From Sandaracinaceae bacterium (lineage in GTDB: Bacteria; Myxococcota_A; Polyangia; Polyangiales; Sandaracinaceae), in NCBI GenBank assembly GCA_020633195.1, contig JACKEC010000018.1:124001-188000 (forward strand): 64,000 nucleotides of DNA, written 5' to 3'. The position numbers were made by a program, and so were the translations under genes. The notes beneath the pieces were generated by a model. The model was not told the origin of the DNA and did no database searches. It worked only from the letters and a program-made list of their open reading frames with translations. How positions within the stretch are numbered: the stretch's first letter is position 1; the number at the start of each line of letters is the position of its first letter. Positions 16,629 through 25,023 of the stretch are shown here, piece after piece.

Positions 16629-17114
16629 TCAGTCGGGCACGCAGACCGAGAGGAACGAGTCGCAGTGCAGGCCGAAGGCGGCGCTGCAGGTCCCGTCCGG
16701 GCAGCAGGCCATCAGCGGGAAGATCCCGCACAGGCCGCCTCCGCCCGCGTCGACGCCCGGCGGGCCCGCGTCGAACCCGGGCGGGCCTGCGTCGATCCGC
16801 GGCGGCCCCGCGTCGAACCCGGGCGGGCCGGCGTCGAAGCCCGGCGGGCCCGCGTCGAACCCGGGCGGCCCGGCGTCCGGACCGGGCGGCCCGGCGTCGG
16901 TCCCGACGGGGGGGATCTCCGCGTCGAAGCCAGGCCCCGCGTCGATCATCGGCACCGCGGCGTCGAGGACCCCGCCGGCGTCGCGACCCGGCCCGCCGGC
17001 GTCCGTCTCCACCGGCGGCCCACCCGCGTCGTACTCGATCCCACCGCCGTTGGCGCAGCCTCCGATGGAGAAGGCGGCCCAAGAGAACAACAGCAGCGCG
17101 ATACGACGACTCAC
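16629..17114 (-). CDS. DAG-repeat lipoprotein
   Basis: A 161-residue lipoprotein starting at GTG 17114, with signal peptide SRRIALLLFSWAAF and lipobox SIGGC. Most of the mature protein is low complexity: Asp-Ala-Gly-Pro-rich spacers that become seven tandem DAGPPGx heptads. Only the last 35 residues (CGIFPLMACCPDGTC...CDSF..VC) look folded, with five or six cysteines. The DAG linker is shared by several lipoproteins in this window. The long spacer could hold the small C-terminal knot away from the membrane (inference). No enzymatic motif is seen. Confidence 0.7.
   Translation of the reverse strand: MSRRIALLLFSWAAFSIGGCANGGGIEYDAGGPPVETDAGGPGRDAGGVLDAAVPMIDAGPGFDAEIPPVGTDAGPPGPDAGPPGFDAGPPGFDAGPPGFDAGPPRIDAGPPGFDAGPPGVDAGGGGLCGIFPLMACCPDGTCSAAFGLHCDSFLSVCVPD
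16752..16898 (-). repeat. Seven tandem 21-bp units inside the DAG lipoprotein
   Basis: Aspartate codons recur at exact 21-bp steps from 16749 to 16896, giving seven heptads of the form DAGPPG[F/P/I/V]. Exact periodicity makes slippage-driven length variation between strains likely. Confidence 0.8.
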
Positions 17115-17254
17115 GGACCACAGGGTAGCGGTCGAGTCACGGTGGAGGAAGATCTCCGCCCCCTTACAGCGCCTGTCGCACCTCGAAACGGCCCCGCGGC
17201 GTGATCGACCACACACTCCGCCGCGCGCCCAGCCCGCTCCGGCTAGCTCGAGAC

Positions 17255-17411
17255 CAGGCGAACGCGAAGCGTTCGCCGTTGGTCGAGGGGCACCGTCGCG
17301 GAGCGACGGGTCGAGCCGTAGGCGCGCAGCGCCGAAGGCTCGGGATGGGGTGGGAGCGCGAGCCGGCTTTGCCGGTCGCGCGGGAGGGGGCGCCCAGCCC
17401 CCTCCGGCAAC
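17255..17411 (+). repeat. Modular intergenic hairpin repeat, copy C
   Basis: Non-coding stretch with an 8-bp GAA-loop hairpin (gcgaacgc/gcgttcgc, 17258-17276), further short stems, the second 43-bp block at 17347-17389, and GGAGGGGGC-GCCCA-GCCCCCTCC ending at the stop codon of the lipoprotein gene. Compared with copy B the last stem differs on both arms, so pairing is kept. Confidence 0.65.
17347..17389 (+). repeat. 43-bp perfect direct repeat, copy 2
   Basis: Identical to 16564-16606. See that entry for structure; here too the repeat follows the 3' end of a minus-strand lipoprotein gene. Confidence 0.85.
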
Positions 17412-17963
17412 TCAGCAGCTGCAGCTGACCGAGCCGCTCGCGTCGAGGAACAGGCGGCACGGCTCGGCGCAGACCTCCATCAGATCGTAGCGGAGGCGGC
17501 GCTCGGACTGGCAGTCGGCGGCGGGCGCGCCCGGCATCACGTCGGCGGCCACGTCGCAGCCGGACATCCCCGTCCAGAGCTGCGTGTGCAGGAGCTCGAA
17601 GCCCGCGCCGGTCGACTCGAGGAGCGTCCACTCCTCGTGCACGAAGGCGTCCGCGCAGCCCGGGATCCGGCGATTCGTCTCCGCGTGGAACGAGTCGGCG
17701 TTCAGGATCACGCGCGGGGCGGTGAGCAGCGTGGGCGAGGCGACGTCCGGCACCGGCGCGTCGATGGCGGTGCCGCGCACCACGACCCCGACCGGGCCCA
17801 TCGATCCGACGGCACGCGTCGGCGAGCAGGCGTCGGCGTCGGCCGCCACGGTGAGCTCGTAGATCCCCGCCGACACGTCGTCGGTCGGGTGGTTCTGGCT
17901 GCAACCGCTCATCAGCGCGCCAGTCATCAGCGCAAGAGCACACATCGTCCGAAGCAGTTTCAT
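17412..17963 (-). CDS. Lipoprotein of unknown function
   Basis: A 183-residue lipoprotein from ATG 17963. Signal peptide MKLLRTMCALALMTGAL leads to lipobox LMSGC (Cys21). The mature domain is a small beta-rich unit (YELTVAADAD, GPVGVVVRG, RVILNADSF) with eight further cysteines, the last in SVSCSC at the very C-terminus. It shows no linker and no family I recognise. Its stop codon touches a hairpin repeat that is shared with the DAG lipoprotein upstream of it. The S9 peptidase gene starts 96 bp away in the opposite direction, so the two share a divergent promoter region. Confidence 0.75.
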   Translation of the reverse strand: MKLLRTMCALALMTGALMSGCSQNHPTDDVSAGIYELTVAADADACSPTRAVGSMGPVGVVVRGTAIDAPVPDVASPTLLTAPRVILNADSFHAETNRRIPGCADAFVHEEWTLLESTGAGFELLHTQLWTGMSGCDVAADVMPGAPAADCQSERRLRYDLMEVCAEPCRLFLDASGSVSCSC

Positions 17964-18059
17964 CGTCGCGACTCCCTTCGCCCAGATCCGCGGGTAGCCC
18001 ACCCGAGGCTGGAGGGTCAAAAAAGCGACGCGTATGCTCGGCACCGATCGGGAGGGGTG

Positions 18060-20081
18060 ATGCGTCGCGCCGGGTTCTTCGTCTTCGTCTTCGTGGCCGC
18101 TTGTGGCGCGGCCGAGCGCCCTCGTCCCGATCCCGAGCCCGTCGCGGTGTGCACCGAGGAGGCGCCCACCCAGGCCGAGCCGAGCGCGCCGGCGGGGCCC
18201 GCGATCGACGCCAGCGCCACCGTCGTGCTCGACGGCACGCCCGAGATCGGCGCCGACCTGCGCGCGCGGATGAACCAGTACGTGAACACGCGCAGCGCGG
18301 ACCTCGCGGGCGTCGCGCCGGACGGCAGCTCGGTGACGGTGCTTACGCGCTTCGCCGAGACCGCGCAGATCCACCACGTCGCGCGGCCGCTCGGGGCGCG
18401 CCGCCAGCTCACCTTCACGGACGAGCCGGTCCGCGCCGCCGAGGCGGTGCCCGGAGATCCCGACACGATGCTCTTCCTCGCCGACGTGGGCGGCGCCGAG
18501 GACTACCAGATCTTCCAGCTCGACCGCCTCACCGGGCGGGTGACCATGCTCACCGACGGTCGCAGCCGGCACAACGGCTGGGTCTTCAGCCACGACGGCT
18601 CCCGCGTCGCCTTCAACAACAACGCGCGCAACGGCCGCGACGTCGACGTCCTCGTGGCGGGCGGCCTCGCGCTGCGCGACGCCACCCGCGTCACCGAGGC
18701 CGAGGGGCACTGGTACCCGATCGACTTCTCGCGCGACGGCCGCCGGCTCCTCGTCGGGCACTACGTCTCCATCAACGAGTCGCACCTGTACTCGCTCTCG
18801 ATCGAGCAATCCACGCTGACGCGCCTGACCCCCGAGTCGCCGGCCGCGTCCTACCGCGAGGCGCGCTTCTCACGCGACGGCTCGCGCGTCTACGTCACCA
18901 CCGACAGGGACGGCGAGCACGTCGAGCTCTACGAGATGGATCCCGCGGATCCCACCGCCCCGTGGCGCCCCCTGACCCGCGACATCCCGTGGAACGTCGA
19001 GTCGATCGCGCTCTCGAGCGACGGCCGCACCCTCGCGGTGGTGACCAACGAAGACGGCTGGTCGCAGCTGCGTCTCCTCGACACGCGGTCGGGCCGGCTC
19101 ACCGCGCCGCCCGGGATCCCGCGGGGGCTCCTGCGGGGGCTCCGCTTCGCGCACGACGCGGACGTGCTCGGCATGACGCTCCTCGGGCCGACGCGGACGG
19201 GCGACGCGTACACCTACGACCTGCGGCGGCGCCGCCTGACCCGATGGACCGAGAGCGAGATCGGCGGGCTCGACGCCGCGGGCTTCGTCGAGCCGGAGCT
19301 GATCCACTACCCCACCTTCGACGGCCGCCCCATCCCCGCGTTCCTCTACCGACCGGCGGGCCCAGGGCCCTTCCCCGTCGTCATCTACCTGCACGGCGGC
19401 CCCGAGTCGCAGGCCCGCCCGTGGTTCAGCCCGCTCGTGCAGTACCTCGTCCGCGAGAGCGGGATCGCGGTCGCCGTCCCCAACGTCCGCGGCTCGGATG
19501 GGTACGGGAAGAGCTACCTCCTGCTCGACAACGGCGCGCAGCGCGAGGACTCGGTGCGCGACGTCGGCGGGCTCCTCGACTGGATCGGCACGCGCGACGA
19601 CCTCGACGCGAGCCGGATGGCGGTCTTCGGCGGGAGCTACGGCGGCTACATGGTGCTCGCGTCGCTCGTCCACTTCGGCGACCGCCTGCGCGCGGGCGTC
19701 GACATCGTCGGCATCAGCAACTTCGTCACGTTCCTCGAGAACACGCGCGACTACCGGCAGGACCTGCGGCGCGCGGAGTACGGCGACGAGCGGGACCCCG
19801 AGATGCGGCGCCACCTGCTGCAGATCTCGCCCCTGACGCGCGCCTCCGAGATCCGGAGCGCCCTGTTCGTCGCGCACGGGGCCAACGATCCCCGCGTCCC
19901 GGTGAGCGAGGCGGAGCAGCTCGTGGCGGCGGTCCGCGGGGCCGGTCAGGACGCTTGGTACATGCTCGCCCGCAACGAAGGGCACGGCTTCCAGCGCAAG
20001 GAGAACAGCGACCAGTTCCTCCAGCTGTCGGTGCTCTTCCTCGAGCAGCACCTGCGCGCCGCGCCGAGCTCGGCGGAGTAG
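18060..20081 (+). CDS. S9 family (prolyl oligopeptidase-like) serine peptidase lipoprotein
   Basis: A 673-residue protein starting at ATG 18060. A lipobox-like VAAC follows the signal peptide, so it is likely lipid-anchored in the periplasm or outer membrane. Residues about 70-400 form the beta-propeller with repeats of the type FSHDGSRVAF, FSRDGRRLLV and FSRDGSRVYV. The alpha/beta hydrolase domain follows with nucleophile Ser526 (GGSYGGY), Asp610 (GANDPRVP) and His642 (EGHGF), plus the oxyanion YLHGGPE. This is the acylaminoacyl-/dipeptidyl-peptidase type of family S9, which trims short peptides. An HlyD-like gene follows after 9 bp. Confidence 0.93.
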   Translation: MRRAGFFVFVFVAACGAAERPRPDPEPVAVCTEEAPTQAEPSAPAGPAIDASATVVLDGTPEIGADLRARMNQYVNTRSADLAGVAPDGSSVTVLTRFAETAQIHHVARPLGARRQLTFTDEPVRAAEAVPGDPDTMLFLADVGGAEDYQIFQLDRLTGRVTMLTDGRSRHNGWVFSHDGSRVAFNNNARNGRDVDVLVAGGLALRDATRVTEAEGHWYPIDFSRDGRRLLVGHYVSINESHLYSLSIEQSTLTRLTPESPAASYREARFSRDGSRVYVTTDRDGEHVELYEMDPADPTAPWRPLTRDIPWNVESIALSSDGRTLAVVTNEDGWSQLRLLDTRSGRLTAPPGIPRGLLRGLRFAHDADVLGMTLLGPTRTGDAYTYDLRRRRLTRWTESEIGGLDAAGFVEPELIHYPTFDGRPIPAFLYRPAGPGPFPVVIYLHGGPESQARPWFSPLVQYLVRESGIAVAVPNVRGSDGYGKSYLLLDNGAQREDSVRDVGGLLDWIGTRDDLDASRMAVFGGSYGGYMVLASLVHFGDRLRAGVDIVGISNFVTFLENTRDYRQDLRRAEYGDERDPEMRRHLLQISPLTRASEIRSALFVAHGANDPRVPVSEAEQLVAAVRGAGQDAWYMLARNEGHGFQRKENSDQFLQLSVLFLEQHLRAAPSSAE

Positions 20082-20090
20082 GATTCGAAC

Positions 20091-21083
20091 GTGGACGCAG
20101 ACGACCTCGACTTCTCGCCCTCCCCGATCGGCGTGCGCGTGGTGGCGCTCGAGCGGCGCAAGACGGACGCGCCGCTGCGGATCGAGGGACGGATCGCGGC
20201 CTCTCGCGCGGTGCAGCTCAAGGCGCCGACCTCCGGCATCGTCCGTGACCTGAGCGTGCAGCTCGGCTCGCGCGTGGCGGCGGGGGATCTCCTGTGCACG
20301 ATCGGCGCGGAGGCGCAGGAGCAGCGAACGTTGGCGAGCGAGGCGCAGCTCCACTTGCTCGAGGCGCAGGTCGAGGAGCGCCGCGACGCGCTCGCGCAGT
20401 CACGCGCGCGCCCCGAGCCCCCGGATCGGATCGCGTCGTTCGAGTCCAAGCTGCGCACCGCCGAGCATCGCCTCGAGCACGAGCGCGTGAACCGCCTCCG
20501 GCACGAGAAGGCCGGCGACCTGGTGAGGATCCTCGCCCCCTTCGACGCCCGCGTCGCCGCGGTGAGCGCGGCGCCAGGCGCGACCCTCGTCAGCGGTCAC
20601 CTGCTGATCGAGCTGGTGGAGATCGATCCCGCGATCGTCGTGCTCGAGGTCCCGACCTGGGTCGCCGCGCGATGCCGCGAGGGCGCCGAGGTCCGGATCC
20701 AGGCGGACTCGGACGGCGCGCCGCGGGTCGGCCGCGTGACGCGCTGGGCCCCCACCGCCAGCGACGGCGCGCGCCGGCTCCTCATCGAGGTCCCCAACCC
20801 CGACGGCATGCTCGCCGCCGGGGAAGGCGTCGTCGCGGCCCTCGACGTCGGTGAGCGCCAGGCCTTCTTCGCGCCCCGCGCCGCGCTGGTCCAGGCCGAC
20901 AAGGCCGTTTGCCTTCAACTGGTCGAGCACTCGGTCGCGCGGATCCAGCGCGTCCGCGTCGTCGGCGGCGACGACGACGAGGTCGAGGTCGCCGGCAAGC
21001 TCGACGGCTCCCCGCTCGTCGTCCTCCACGCCGAGCGTCAGCTCAAGGAGCGCAGCGAAGTCGTGATCCGCGGCGATCACTGA
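20091..21083 (+). CDS. HlyD/membrane-fusion-like protein without signal peptide
   Basis: A 330-residue protein from GTG 20091. Residues about 30-75 look like the first half of a biotinyl-lipoyl hairpin (RIAASRAVQLKAPTSGIVRDLSVQLGSRVAAGDLL), residues 80-145 form a charged coiled coil, and the second lipoyl half (VRILAPFDARVAAVSAAPG) and a beta-barrel with LPLV-type strands follow. This is the order of periplasmic adaptor proteins. What is missing is a signal peptide or N-terminal membrane span, and no transporter gene is adjacent. Either the start lies elsewhere or the protein works as a cytosolic relative. Likely co-transcribed with the S9 peptidase. Confidence 0.7.
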   Translation: MDADDLDFSPSPIGVRVVALERRKTDAPLRIEGRIAASRAVQLKAPTSGIVRDLSVQLGSRVAAGDLLCTIGAEAQEQRTLASEAQLHLLEAQVEERRDALAQSRARPEPPDRIASFESKLRTAEHRLEHERVNRLRHEKAGDLVRILAPFDARVAAVSAAPGATLVSGHLLIELVEIDPAIVVLEVPTWVAARCREGAEVRIQADSDGAPRVGRVTRWAPTASDGARRLLIEVPNPDGMLAAGEGVVAALDVGERQAFFAPRAALVQADKAVCLQLVEHSVARIQRVRVVGGDDDEVEVAGKLDGSPLVVLHAERQLKERSEVVIRGDH

Positions 21084-21092
21084 CGGAGCCAC

Positions 21093-21121
21093 GGGGACGG
21101 GGGCGAGGCCCGAGCGTCCCC
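21093..21121. terminator. Nested hairpin between convergent genes
   Basis: Outer stem GGGGACG (21093-21099) / CGTCCCC (21115-21121) with an inner gggc-gag-gccc stem, placed in the 49-bp gap between convergent genes. No T tract, so it could be a factor-aided or weak bidirectional terminator. Confidence 0.4.
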
Positions 21122-21132
21122 GAGCGTGCAGG

Positions 21133-21894
21133 CTACTTGGGGGCCATGCGGAGGGCGCCGTCGAGGCGGATGACCTCGCCGTTGAGGTAGCCGTTCGCGG
21201 CGATGTGGGCGACGAGGGCGCCGTACTCCTTGGGGTCGCCGAGGCGGGAGGGGTTCGGGATCGCGGCGGCGAGGGAGAGGCGCGCCTGCTCGGGCAAGCC
21301 GGCGAGCATGGGGGTGTCGAAGGTGCCGGGGGCGATGGTCATGACGCGGATGCCCGCCCGCGACAGGTCGCGAGCCGCCGGCAAGGTCATGGCGGCCACG
21401 GCGCCCTTGCTCGCGCTGTAGGCGACCTGCCCGATCTGGCCGTCGAAGGCGGCGACCGAGGCCGTGTTGACGATGACGCCGCGCTGGCCGTCCGCGTCGG
21501 GGTCGTTCTTCATCATCGCCGCGGCCGAGAGCCGCAGCACGTTGAAGGTGCCACCGAGGTTCACGCCGATGATCTTCTGGAACAGCTCGAGGTCGTGCGG
21601 CGCGCCGTCGCGATCGACGGTGCGCGCCGCCCAGCCGACGCCAGCGCAGCTCACCGCGAGGCCGAAGCGGCCCATCTCGACCGCCGCGTCGACGGCCGCC
21701 TGGACCTGCGCGGGGTCCGTCACGTCGGTCTGCACGAAGCGAGCGGCGTCGCCGAGCTCCGACGCGAGGGCCGCGCCGCGCTCCGCGTCGCGATCCACGA
21801 TCACGGCCTTGCCGCCGTCGGCGACCCACCGCTCGACGGTCGCCCGACCCAGCCCCGACGCTCCGCCCGTCACCAACGCTACGACTTCACTCAT
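21133..21894 (-). CDS. Short-chain dehydrogenase (3-hydroxyacyl-CoA dehydrogenase type)
   Basis: A 253-residue SDR enzyme. ATG 21894 is chosen because GGAGG stands five bases upstream. Cofactor motif TGGASGLG (9-16), Asp34 after the second strand (prefers NAD over NADP), structural Asn112, and catalytic Ser146, Tyr159 and Lys163 (YSASK) are all present. Order of motifs, MTIAPGTFDTPML and the C-terminal YLNGEVIRLDGALRM resemble the type II 3-hydroxyacyl-CoA dehydrogenase (HSD17B10-like) group, which oxidises short beta-hydroxyacyl-CoAs. Monocistronic, as far as the neighbours show. Confidence 0.9.
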   Translation of the reverse strand: MSEVVALVTGGASGLGRATVERWVADGGKAVIVDRDAERGAALASELGDAARFVQTDVTDPAQVQAAVDAAVEMGRFGLAVSCAGVGWAARTVDRDGAPHDLELFQKIIGVNLGGTFNVLRLSAAAMMKNDPDADGQRGVIVNTASVAAFDGQIGQVAYSASKGAVAAMTLPAARDLSRAGIRVMTIAPGTFDTPMLAGLPEQARLSLAAAIPNPSRLGDPKEYGALVAHIAANGYLNGEVIRLDGALRMAPK

Positions 21895-22038
21895 CTCGAC
21901 CTCCATGCTCGTGGCGGCGGTGAGATACCACGCGAGCGCCGCGTTGGGTCCGCGGCAACGCACAAAAGCCACGCCCGGACGTCGAACGACCCGCCGGGCG
22001 ATGCCAGGCGGGCCGTGAGAGGGTGAGCGAGGAGCCGC

Positions 22039-23790
22039 TCAGTACGGCGTGTCGCGGTAGCCCGGCAGGTTCACGTCGGTCCCCGGACCGTCGTCGTCGT
22101 TCGTCCGCGGGCGCCAGTTCCGGCGCATCCGCGCGGTGACCTCGAGCGGCCCTTCGGCCGGGACGTTGCGGCTGATCGTGTAGTCGCGGTGGCCGTTGAG
22201 CGTGAACACGAACGAGACCTCGTGCCCGGGCGAAGCCACGTCGCCGGTCAGCTCGACCTGCGTGGGCGTGGGGCCGTAGCTCTGCTCGCCGACGCGGACC
22301 ATCGCGCCCGGCGGGTCGGAGTCGAGCTCGATGATGACGCTCGCGATGGCCGGCTCGGGGGGCGTCGGGTTCGGATCCACCTGAGGGTTCTCGACCGGCG
22401 GCGGGTCGGGAGCCTCGACGACGGGCGTCGGGTCGGGATCGGGATCGGCGGCGACCGGCGGGGGATCCGGCAGCGGATCGGGGTCGTTCGTCCCGAGCGG
22501 ATCGAGCACGAAGAACAGGATGGCGGCGGCGGCGAGCATCGCGAGCGCGCCGAGCACCATGACCATCTTGTTGCCCGGCGACTCGTCGGCGAGCGACTGC
22601 GAGGTCGACGCCGTGACGTGGCTCCCGCTCACGCCGGGGATCGGGCCGCTTGTCGACGTCGAGAGCTGCGGCGCGGACAGCGACCCGCTCGAGCTCGTGC
22701 GCATCGGGTCGTTCTGGAGCGCGTGGATCCCGCTGACCGGCGTGCCGTTCGGGATCTGGAACTCGCCCGTCAGCCCGAGCTCGCCGCTCGGAGGCAGCGG
22801 CAGCGACAGGTCGCCGGCCACCATCTTGAGCGCGACGAGGAACTGCTCCATGTCGTCGAAGCGATCCTCGCGCTTCTTCGCGAGACACTTCAGCGTCACC
22901 TGCTGAAGCTCTTGCGGGATCGGCGGCTTGCCCTCCGGGACGGTCATCGGAGGCGGCGCCGCGTTGATGTGGTCCATGAGGACCTGGACCTGCTTGTCCC
23001 GCTGGAACGGCGGGTGGCCGGTCAACATCTCGTAGAGCAGGACGCCGAGCGCGTAGATGTCGCTCCGGCCGTCGACGTGGTCGCCCTGGATCTGCTCCGG
23101 CGACATGTACTTGGGCGAGCCCATGAACACGCCGGCCTGCGTGAGATCCTCGTCGTCGTCTTCCTTGTCGATGTCCTTGACGAGGCCGAAGTCGAGGACC
23201 TTGACGTAGTCCTTCTCGTCGCCCTGGTTCAGCAACATGACGTTGCCGGGCTTCATGTCGCGGTGGATGACGCCGAGGCGGTGCGCTTCGCGGAGCGACC
23301 GGCAGATCTGCTTGGTGATGTGGACGGCGCGGGTCGCCCCGAAGGGCCCCTCCTTCTTCATCACGCGCTTCAGCGTGTGGCCCTCGAGGAGCTCCATCAC
23401 GATGAAGAAGAGGCCCTCGCTCTGGCCGTAGTCGAAGACCGTGACGGTGTTCGGGTGGCTCAGCTTCGCGACGGTCGCGGCCTCGAGGAAGAAGCGCTTG
23501 CGGAACTCCGGGTCCTTCTCCTCGTCGTGCTTCGGGCTCAGGACCTTGATCGCGACGAGGCGCCCGAGCGGCGCCTGCTCGGCCTTGTAGACCGCGCCCA
23601 TGCCGCCACGCGCGATGGGCGCGATGATGCGGAAGCGATCGTGGATGACCTTGCCGACGAGCGGATCGGTCGTGCCGGACGCCTTGTCCTTCTTGCCGGA
23701 AGCCGCGGGCGGAACCGAGTCCACCTCCACCACTTCTTCTTCGACGTCCGCTTTGGCCGCCTCGTCCACGTCGTTCTGACCTTCGATCAT
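22039..23790 (-). CDS. Membrane-anchored Ser/Thr kinase with PEGA domain
   Basis: A 583-residue protein. The kinase domain (about 53-325) has the glycine loop ARGGMG, Lys82 in AIKVL, catalytic HRD 176-178 with HRDMKPGN, DFG 200-202 and SPEQ. A Ser/Thr/Pro linker, one membrane span (about 408-430, VLGALAMLAAAAILFFVL), an Asp/Pro-rich spacer and a PEGA domain (IIELDSDPPGAMVRVGE) follow, so the C-terminus is periplasmic and may sense or bind the envelope. ATG 23790 was taken as start; GTG 23844, 18 codons upstream, is an alternative. PEGA kinases of this layout are common in Myxococcota. Confidence 0.9.
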   Translation of the reverse strand: MIEGQNDVDEAAKADVEEEVVEVDSVPPAASGKKDKASGTTDPLVGKVIHDRFRIIAPIARGGMGAVYKAEQAPLGRLVAIKVLSPKHDEEKDPEFRKRFFLEAATVAKLSHPNTVTVFDYGQSEGLFFIVMELLEGHTLKRVMKKEGPFGATRAVHITKQICRSLREAHRLGVIHRDMKPGNVMLLNQGDEKDYVKVLDFGLVKDIDKEDDDEDLTQAGVFMGSPKYMSPEQIQGDHVDGRSDIYALGVLLYEMLTGHPPFQRDKQVQVLMDHINAAPPPMTVPEGKPPIPQELQQVTLKCLAKKREDRFDDMEQFLVALKMVAGDLSLPLPPSGELGLTGEFQIPNGTPVSGIHALQNDPMRTSSSGSLSAPQLSTSTSGPIPGVSGSHVTASTSQSLADESPGNKMVMVLGALAMLAAAAILFFVLDPLGTNDPDPLPDPPPVAADPDPDPTPVVEAPDPPPVENPQVDPNPTPPEPAIASVIIELDSDPPGAMVRVGEQSYGPTPTQVELTGDVASPGHEVSFVFTLNGHRDYTISRNVPAEGPLEVTARMRRNWRPRTNDDDGPGTDVNLPGYRDTPY

Positions 23791-23886
23791 CGTCAACCGT
23801 TGGGCGGGAACCACTGGGATCCTACCTGAACGGAAACTCGTCACGGAAGCATACTCGATCCTTCGCGGGTGCTCAAAACCCGCGAG

Positions 23887-25023
23887 CTAGTCTTTTGTCG
23901 GTTTTCCCCATGTCACCAAATGGCAACGTAGGGCGCCGTTGAACAAAGCGTGGCGGAGAGGGGCCTCCGAGTCGGGGCCCAGCCGGGGAGCGTCGTCCGG
24001 AAGGAGCAATGAAACCGGGTGCCCGCGCGACCACCAGCGGGTCACCGCGGCGTCGAGAGGAGCCCACACGTCCGTCGCGTCGAGGCGCTCTCCGTACGGC
24101 GGATTCGCGATCACGTGGGCCCCCTCTTCGAGCTCCACGTCCCGCAGATCCGCCACGGAGAACGTCGCCCGGGATCCCGCGCGCTCGGCGTTCGCGGCGG
24201 CCACCTCGACGATCTGCGGGTCCGCATCGGACCCGCGACAGCTCGGCCCGTCCTCCTTGGCGCGAGCCGCCCCCGACGCTCGCTCGCGCGCCGCGCGGGC
24301 GGCCGCGTCCTCGTCGTGGTCGGCCCACCGCTCGAAGCCGAAGCGCCGCTCCGCTCGCTGAGCCGGCACCCCCCGCGCCCAGAGCTCCGCCTCGATCGGC
24401 AGCGTGCCCGCGCCGCACAGCGGGTCGACGAGCGGCCGCTCGCGGTCCCAACCGGAGATCCGGAGCGCGGCCGCAGCGAGCGTCTCCTTCAGCGGCGCCG
24501 GCCCGTCCTCGAGCCGCCAGCCGCGCCGGTGCAGCGAGGCGCCGGAGGCGTCGAGCGACACCGTCGCCCGATCCCGATCGATCCGCACGACGACCCCGAG
24601 GTCGGGATCCTTCTTGTCGACCGACGAGCGAAACCCACAGACCCGGCGCTGCGCGTCGACGATCGCGTCCTTGGTGCGCTGCGCCACGAACCCGGTGTGG
24701 TCGAGCCGGCTCGCGCGGGACGTCGCGCGCACCGCGAGCGTGTGCTCGGGGGTGAGCCAGCGATCCCACGGGAGCGCGCCGACCCCCTTGTCGAGGGCGC
24801 GCTCGTCGCCGCAGGGGAAGTCGGCGATCTCGATCAACACGCGGACCGCGATCCGCGACCGGTAGCAGACGCGGGTGATCGCCTCGAGCCCGCCGCGCAC
24901 CCGGACGCCGCCCCGCGCTCCCTTGGCGCCGCTCAAGCCGAGATCGCGGAGCTCCGCCTTGAGCGCGACCTCCGTCCCGGCCGCGGCGGTGATGAACAGC
25001 GGCGTGTCTCGATCCCAGCTCAT
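23887..25023 (-). CDS. THUMP-domain 23S rRNA/RNA methyltransferase (RlmL N-half/UPF0020 type)
   Basis: A 378-residue enzyme. N-terminal residues 1-170 are a THUMP RNA-binding region (LFITAAAGTEVALKAELRDL ... ASLHRRGWR); the SAM-dependent methylase domain follows with motif I DPLCGAGT (200-207) and the catalytic motif NPPYGER (307-313), which marks N2-guanine methylation as in RlmL. The second half found in full-length E. coli RlmL (the RlmK part) is absent, which is usual outside enterics. Its ATG overlaps the stop of the upstream phosphoesterase gene by four bases (ATGA), so translation is probably coupled. Confidence 0.9.
   Translation of the reverse strand: MSWDRDTPLFITAAAGTEVALKAELRDLGLSGAKGARGGVRVRGGLEAITRVCYRSRIAVRVLIEIADFPCGDERALDKGVGALPWDRWLTPEHTLAVRATSRASRLDHTGFVAQRTKDAIVDAQRRVCGFRSSVDKKDPDLGVVVRIDRDRATVSLDASGASLHRRGWRLEDGPAPLKETLAAAALRISGWDRERPLVDPLCGAGTLPIEAELWARGVPAQRAERRFGFERWADHDEDAAARAARERASGAARAKEDGPSCRGSDADPQIVEVAAANAERAGSRATFSVADLRDVELEEGAHVIANPPYGERLDATDVWAPLDAAVTRWWSRGHPVSLLLPDDAPRLGPDSEAPLRHALFNGALRCHLVTWGKPTKD

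Noticed and set aside
16390..17121. Alternative minus-strand frame over the DAG lipoprotein
   Set aside because: It is almost all Arg and Pro and lacks a signal peptide; the chosen frame has a lipobox and a regular repeat.
16495..17415. The GAA-loop hairpins as a CRISPR array
   Set aside because: There are no equal-length spacers or identical repeats at fixed spacing; the units are varied inverted repeats.
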